Shown: positions 6,610 to 9,315 of the stretch, piece by piece
Numbering within the stretch: position 1 is the first letter of the stretch
Layout of the letters: every line of letters begins with the position of its first letter
Source: Chitinophaga pinensis
GTDB taxonomy: Bacteria; Bacteroidota; Bacteroidia; Flavobacteriales; Flavobacteriaceae
Assembly: GCA_943324925.2 (NCBI GenBank)
Contig: CALPNL020000069.1
Location: 1-9,315 of the forward strand
Length of the DNA: 9,315 nt
Reading direction: 5' to 3'
Made by a program: the position numbers and the translations under genes
Notes under the pieces: model-generated
What the model was told of the DNA's origin: nothing
Seen by the model: only the letters and a program-made list of their open reading frames with translations
The model's database searches: none

Positions 6610-7128
6610 TTATTTTAAAAGACCCATAATTGGTGCAGTATCGTAAATATCCCACTCTTCAACAATTTTTCCGTCTTTGATAGCAAAAATCATATTGTAA
6701 TTAATCACAACGGATTTATCTCCTTTAGAAAAAGTAGCGTCATAATAGGTAAATACGTAGTTTTTAACTCCAGTTTTTTCATCGGGCTTATCATTAATAT
6801 TTTCCCAAACAAGCGGCTTTTTACCTAAGGAAATTTTCATTCCTTGTGCTTTTAAATCTTCTAAAATTTTAATGTTCTCCTCAATAGTTATATCATTCAT
6901 ATTATCATGAATAACTGCATTTGGAGCGAAATTCGCTTTGAAATTAGGGAAGTCAGAATTTTCAGCCATTGCGGTCATTTTTTTAACCATTTCAATGTTG
7001 TCTGATTTTCCAACCATTACTCCAAATTGATCTGGGTTTTTAGCTTCTACAGTTGAAGGAGTATCTTCTTTTTTACAAGAGATAAATAGCACAGCAGCTA
7101 TTGCGATTAAGGAAATTGTTTTTTTCAT
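6610..7128 (-). CDS. NTF2/SnoaL-like lipoprotein
   Basis: This 172-residue protein begins with a lipoprotein signal peptide (MKK, hydrophobic 5-17, FISC with Cys at 18). The residues after the Cys are KKED, which fits the charged export signal proposed for surface lipoproteins of Bacteroidota. The mature part has NTF2-like features: a helix with ANFAPNAVIHDNM (65-77), a long paired-strand region (NYVFTYYDATF, VVINYNMIFAI), and the closing KDGKIVEEWDIYDTAPI found in SnoaL-like domains. It resembles the downstream lipoprotein in signal peptide, fold cues and C-terminus, so an old tandem duplication is likely, although overall identity appears low. A canonical promoter lies about 40 bp upstream. 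The function is unknown. Confidence 0.85.
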   Translation of the reverse strand: MKKTISLIAIAAVLFISCKKEDTPSTVEAKNPDQFGVMVGKSDNIEMVKKMTAMAENSDFPNFKANFAPNAVIHDNMNDITIEENIKILEDLKAQGMKISLGKKPLVWENINDKPDEKTGVKNYVFTYYDATFSKGDKSVVINYNMIFAIKDGKIVEEWDIYDTAPIMGLLK

Positions 7129-7166
7129 TTTTGAGTTTTGTTAAATTGATTTTAGGTTAACTATTA

Positions 7167-7197
7167 CAAACATAAATAAATTACTTTTATTTTGCAA
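7167..7197 (-). promoter_or_regulatory. Bacteroidota housekeeping promoter for the lipoprotein pair
   Basis: On the minus strand TTG (7195-7197) is followed by 20 nt and then TATGTTTG (7167-7174), an exact TAnnTTTG. The -7 element is 38 bp from the ATG at 7128, leaving a leader of about 30 nt. The -33 element begins shortly after the stop codon of the upstream gene. Confidence 0.75.
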
Positions 7198-7214
7198 TTA
7201 ATTAGATAAAATAT

Positions 7215-7469
7215 TTAATTGAGGTTGGCTTTATCGCCAAGGCCTATTCCAAAACCAAAAAGAGCGGCTACTAATCCTAGATGAATGATTAAGACGGCTT
7301 TTTGCCAGGTTGGTCTGTCGTTCCATTTTTGTTCTGGATCGAATGGATCAAATGCCAGAGCTATACCTAATGAAGCAGTAGCTTGCATATAATCTTTAGA
7401 AAAAAAGGCTTGGAATAAGCCTAGAAGTAAAAATCCTAGGTATAGAAATTTGTTAAACGGGGTTTTCAT
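7215..7469 (-). CDS. Small membrane protein, two predicted helices
   Basis: This 84-residue protein has a first hydrophobic segment at about 8-23 (LYLGFLLLGLFQAFF), a second weaker one at 30-40 (ATASLGIALAF), and a clear helix at about 57-77 ending GFGIGLG. Between them is a conserved-looking polar loop, DPFDPEQKWNDRPTWQK, rich in Asp, Pro and Trp. There is no lipobox or cleavable signal, so it is probably an inner-membrane protein. It has its own consensus promoter. I do not recognise a named family, and the function is unknown. Open-frame length, a matching promoter and the ordinary protein composition support a real gene. Confidence 0.78.
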   Translation of the reverse strand: MKTPFNKFLYLGFLLLGLFQAFFSKDYMQATASLGIALAFDPFDPEQKWNDRPTWQKAVLIIHLGLVAALFGFGIGLGDKANLN

Positions 7470-7489
7470 AGTTAGGGGATTTAGTTTAT

Positions 7490-7520
7490 CAAAAATAAAT
7501 AATGGGGCTTAATTCTACAA
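7490..7520 (-). promoter_or_regulatory. Bacteroidota housekeeping promoter for the small membrane protein
   Basis: The minus strand has TTG (7518-7520, within TTTTG), a 20-nt spacer and TATTTTTG (7490-7497), an exact match to TAnnTTTG. It ends 20 bp before the ATG at 7469, so the leader would be short (about 12-15 nt). The spacing is identical to that of the promoter at 7167-7197. Confidence 0.75.
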
Positions 7521-7536
7521 AATAATCTTAAAAAAT

Positions 7537-8016
7537 TTATTTCATTTTGATAGGAATCCAAACTTCTTCCTCAGAAGTTGGATCATTGTTTTTATATTTA
7601 TCACCTAAGATTTCAAAATGAGGTCTATTGTCTAATTGATATTCAGAATTTGGTATCCAATCCGAATAAATATATTGATAAAAAGCAGCACTTCCAGAAC
7701 TCAATCCTTTGTATTGAAAAACAGCATACATACCATTTGATAAAATGTAGGCTTCCATTTCATTCGGGATATTGTCAAAATCCTTCACTTCAACGGCGGC
7801 CCATCTTTCAAATTCATTTTCAGGATTGAAGTTTGTAAAATGATTTGGTTTATAAACAACCATAGATATTAAATCGGTAGACACGTTATTTGTTATTTCT
7901 TTTCTTCTAGGCATAAAACCTCCCCAAAGTTGGCCAATAGTATAATTAGCATAACTCATTATTAGCTTTTTCCCTACTAATTTTTTTTCGTCTATGTTTT
8001 CTATTCTTGGGGTCAT
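7537..8016 (-). CDS. GyrI-like effector-binding domain protein
   Basis: This 159-residue protein consists of one GyrI-like small-molecule-binding domain (as in the effector domains of AraC/MerR-type multidrug regulators) with no attached DNA-binding domain. Diagnostic segments are QLWGGFMPRRKEI (29-41), ISMVVY (50-55), FERWAAVEV (69-77), an IPNEMEAYILSNGMYAVFQYKG run (83-104), FYQYIYSDWIP (112-121), and DNRPHFEILGDKY followed by the C-terminal EEVWIPIK with the conserved acidic residues. Stand-alone members bind small hydrophobic or cationic molecules, and some have been proposed to hydrolyse cyclopropanone-type compounds; the ligand here is unknown. It has no signal peptide. It starts 7 bp after the XRE regulator stop and is the last gene of a three-gene unit, so it may supply ligand sensing for that unit. 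Confidence 0.88.
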   Translation of the reverse strand: MTPRIENIDEKKLVGKKLIMSYANYTIGQLWGGFMPRRKEITNNVSTDLISMVVYKPNHFTNFNPENEFERWAAVEVKDFDNIPNEMEAYILSNGMYAVFQYKGLSSGSAAFYQYIYSDWIPNSEYQLDNRPHFEILGDKYKNNDPTSEEEVWIPIKMK

Positions 8017-8023
8017 TTTAAAT

Positions 8024-8227
8024 TTATTTTACATGTTCTAATAGGTCAGCAGGTTGGCACTCCAATACTTTACAAATGGAATCTAGTGTACTAAAACGAA
8101 TTGCTTTTGCCTTTCCTGTTTTTAAAATCGATAGATTAGCTAGTGTCAATCCCACTTTTTCCGAGAGCTCGTTTAAAGTGATTTTTCGTTTCGCCATCAT
8201 TACGTCAAGGTTTACTATAATTGCCAT
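8024..8227 (-). CDS. XRE/Cro-CI-type HTH regulator (YozG-like)
   Basis: This 67-residue protein is a single helix-turn-helix domain: LDVMMAKRKITLNELSEKVG (7-26), a recognition helix around LTLANLSILKTGKAKAIRFS (27-46), then STLDSICKVLECQPADLLEH (46-65). The KTGKAKAIRF stretch and the CQPADLLE ending are typical of the small YozG-like regulators that are usually encoded directly beside a DUF2975 membrane protein, as here. It starts 3 bp after the DUF2975 stop codon, so the two genes are probably translationally coupled. It most likely binds DNA as a dimer, and the palindromes at the operon promoter are good candidate targets. Confidence 0.93.
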   Translation of the reverse strand: MAIIVNLDVMMAKRKITLNELSEKVGLTLANLSILKTGKAKAIRFSTLDSICKVLECQPADLLEHVK

Positions 8228-8230
8228 AGG

Positions 8231-8779
8231 TTAAACTGTAAAGTCGTTTTCGTTTTGTAATTCAACACCTTTTTTGAAAATTTTTGCAAATAGAAAAAGG
8301 GTAATTCCCATAAATATCCAAACATCAGAACCTCCAATATTTAGATTTTCTAAAGGAGGTAATTTTATTCCTTGGTCCATTAACCATTTAGTATAAACCT
8401 TGCCTGCATAGGAAAATAAACCTATCTCTAAAACAATATAGGCAAAGTTAAAAAGGTATATTTTGATGGTTTCATTAAATGGATTTTGGATGTCAAATTT
8501 CTTTTTATGGAAAATTGAAATGATGTGGTAAAACATTATGGTTTTGCATAATGAAACGATGATCAATAAAGTGATAAAACAAATGAACAGCCCTAAATCG
8601 AAAGCATACAATCCCGATAAATCCAAGTTTCCCCAAAAATGGCCAGCCCATTCCGAATTAAAAAAAAGGGTTACCATAGCATTGGTAAAATAGCCTCCAG
8701 TTTCTATGGCTAGTCCAATAAAGAGTATCCAAGAAAGAACATTAAGAAGTTTGAATGTGAAATCACCATTAATTTTCAT
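8231..8779 (-). CDS. DUF2975 family membrane protein
   Basis: This 182-residue integral membrane protein has four predicted helices at about 10-30, 60-80, 105-125 and 152-168. A periplasmic or outer loop at about 40-58 is rich in Trp and Asp. A cytoplasmic loop carries IFHKKKFDIQNPFNE (89-103). The C-terminal signature FAKIFKKGVELQNENDFTV, preceded by NIGGSD, is that of DUF2975. Members are almost always paired with a YozG-like XRE regulator. The molecular role is unknown; control of the regulator's activity from the membrane has been supposed but is not established. It is the first gene of the DUF2975-xre-gyrI-like unit, with a consensus promoter 25 bp upstream. Confidence 0.92.
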   Translation of the reverse strand: MKINGDFTFKLLNVLSWILFIGLAIETGGYFTNAMVTLFFNSEWAGHFWGNLDLSGLYAFDLGLFICFITLLIIVSLCKTIMFYHIISIFHKKKFDIQNPFNETIKIYLFNFAYIVLEIGLFSYAGKVYTKWLMDQGIKLPPLENLNIGGSDVWIFMGITLFLFAKIFKKGVELQNENDFTV

Positions 8780-8793
8780 AGTATAAATTTTAA

Positions 8794-8811
8794 ATATTTG
8801 GTGACAAATAT
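8794..8811. promoter_or_regulatory. Inverted repeat over the -7 element (candidate operator 1)
   Basis: A perfect inverted repeat, ATATTTG-4 nt-CAAATAT, spans 18 bp. Its right half-site is the complement of most of the -7 element of the DUF2975 promoter, so a protein bound here would block RNA polymerase. The small XRE regulator encoded in the same unit is the natural candidate, by inference. Confidence 0.55.
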
Positions 8812-8832
8812 AATTAATTTATTGATAAACAA
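8805..8832 (-). promoter_or_regulatory. Promoter of the DUF2975-xre-gyrI-like operon
   Basis: The minus strand has TTG (8830-8832), a 17-nt spacer and TATATTTG (8805-8812), an exact TAnnTTTG. The -7 element ends 25 bp before the ATG at 8779. Both core elements lie within inverted repeats. Confidence 0.68.
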
Positions 8833-8837
8833 TAAAT
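8817..8837. promoter_or_regulatory. Inverted repeat over the -33 element (candidate operator 2)
   Basis: A perfect inverted repeat, ATTTATTG-5 nt-CAATAAAT, spans 21 bp. Its right half contains the -33 TTG of the operon promoter (read on the minus strand). Its centre is about 24-25 bp from the centre of the repeat at 8794-8811, slightly more than two helical turns. An overlapping 14-bp AT-only palindrome at 8831-8844 is probably incidental. Confidence 0.5.
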
Positions 8838-8870
8838 ATTTATTAATAATCGTATTTTATACACAAAAAA

Positions 8871-8894
8871 AAGTCCAACATTTCTGCTGGAGTT
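8871..8894 (-). terminator. Possible weak terminator downstream of the SOUL-family gene
   Basis: An imperfect hairpin (TCCA and CA paired with TG and TGGA across a TTTC loop, one internal mismatch, further A-T pairs outside) is followed on the minus strand by eight T residues (complement of 8865-8872). It lies about 130 bp past the SOUL stop codon and just before the next promoter. The position fits, but the stem is weak. Confidence 0.4.
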
Positions 8895-9024
8895 AATTTT
8901 GAGATGGGTATTGTTTTGTATTCTATTGTGAAAGTTACAATTTTGATTTGATTATTGCCTATTCAATTATCTTAATATCAATGAAGTAATGGTCTAAAAC
9001 TATTAAGTGGTTTATTTTGAATTA

Positions 9025-9315
9025 CTAGTTGTAGTTAATTAACTCAACAACAATTTCATTTCGTCTATTCATAACTTCATATGGGGGGTTGTACCCTAGA
9101 AAAGAAAATTTATTGATAAAATTTAATTTCTCATTGGCTAATTCATTCATTAAAATAGTCTTATATTTTTCTATTTTTTCATCATCTGCCCACCCATCAA
9201 AGCGAATAGCAGCAATAATTTTTACTTCTTCTTTTTCAAAAACTATTTTACTATTATTAGGATTTGGTAAATTTTTCAAATTATAATTTTTTGGAACCAT
9301 AAACATCATTTTAGA
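9025..9315 (-). CDS. SOUL-family heme-binding protein, C-terminal part (runs off right edge)
   Basis: The frame is open from the right edge (no start needed: the two codons before the first visible Met are sense codons, Ser-Lys) to the TAG at 9025-9027. That gives 96 residues. The sequence matches the C-terminal half of SOUL/HBP proteins: the FMVPKNYNLKNLPNPNNS motif (FvMPxxyxLxxLPxP), then a beta strand KIIAAIRFDGWADDEKIEKY, a helix, and the closing FLGYNPPYEVMNRRNEIVVEL. SOUL proteins are usually about 180-210 residues, so roughly half is missing. They bind heme or tetrapyrroles, and in bacteria their role is mostly unknown. Because the gene continues beyond the window, the Met codons at 9304-9309 should not be taken as the start. 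Confidence 0.88.
   Translation of the reverse strand, partial: SKMMFMVPKNYNLKNLPNPNNSKIVFEKEEVKIIAAIRFDGWADDEKIEKYKTILMNELANEKLNFINKFSFLGYNPPYEVMNRRNEIVVELINYN

Noticed and set aside
7578..7829. Plus-strand frame opposite the GyrI-like gene
   Set aside because: Antisense shadow; the minus-strand protein has clear domain motifs and sits in an operon.
8831..8844. 14-bp palindrome AATAAATATTTATT
   Set aside because: It contains only A and T in an AT-rich spacer and overlaps a better inverted repeat; likely by chance.
8895..9024. Possible small gene or gene remnant between the DUF2975 operon and the SOUL gene
   Set aside because: The only start-to-stop frames seen are very short (about 15 codons), with no recognisable motif on either strand.
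9089..9286. Plus-strand frame opposite the SOUL-family fragment
   Set aside because: Antisense shadow; the minus-strand frame carries the SOUL motifs and continues past the window.

Overview
The window looks like chromosomal DNA from a member of the Flavobacteriaceae (Bacteroidota), probably Flavobacterium or a close relative. The DNA is AT-rich and spacers lack clear Shine-Dalgarno sequences. Several upstream regions carry the Bacteroidota housekeeping promoter (TTG, a spacer of about 17-20 nt, then TAnnTTTG). Lipoprotein signal peptides and the moxR-DUF58 gene order also fit. No rRNA, tRNA, CRISPR array, insertion sequence or phage gene was seen.

Layout. (1) 1-1463, minus strand: start of a MoxR/DUF58 (Bat-type) operon. 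A complete MoxR AAA+ ATPase is followed by the N-terminal 124 residues of a DUF58 protein that runs off the left edge. The 84-bp spacer between them is almost entirely an 11-unit degenerate 7-bp repeat. (2) 1676-4054, plus strand: a compact three-gene unit of a YdhF-like aldo/keto reductase, a YdfG-like short-chain dehydrogenase and a PPP-type metallophosphatase. The first two start with TTG; the third starts 1 nt after the preceding stop. (3) 4051-5985, minus strand: an ALDH7-type semialdehyde dehydrogenase with a small lipoprotein gene 12 bp downstream. The lipoprotein stop codon overlaps the phosphatase stop codon in a convergent TTAA. (4) 6096-7128, minus strand: two adjacent SnoaL/NTF2-like lipoproteins behind a canonical promoter and ending in a strong intrinsic terminator. 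(5) 7215-7469, minus strand: a small two-helix membrane protein with its own canonical promoter. (6) 7537-8779, minus strand: a tight operon of a DUF2975 membrane protein, an XRE-type HTH regulator and a GyrI-like ligand-binding protein. Its promoter carries two perfect inverted repeats over the -7 and -33 elements. (7) 9025-9315, minus strand: the C-terminal part of a SOUL-family heme-binding protein that runs off the right edge.

Most genes look like ordinary core or near-core flavobacterial genes. The parts with the most unexplained structure are the heptad array in the moxR-DUF58 spacer and the DUF2975/XRE/GyrI-like operon with its double-palindrome promoter. The operon reads as a self-regulating membrane and small-molecule-sensing unit, but that role is inferred, not shown. 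I found no convincing new defence or mobile system.
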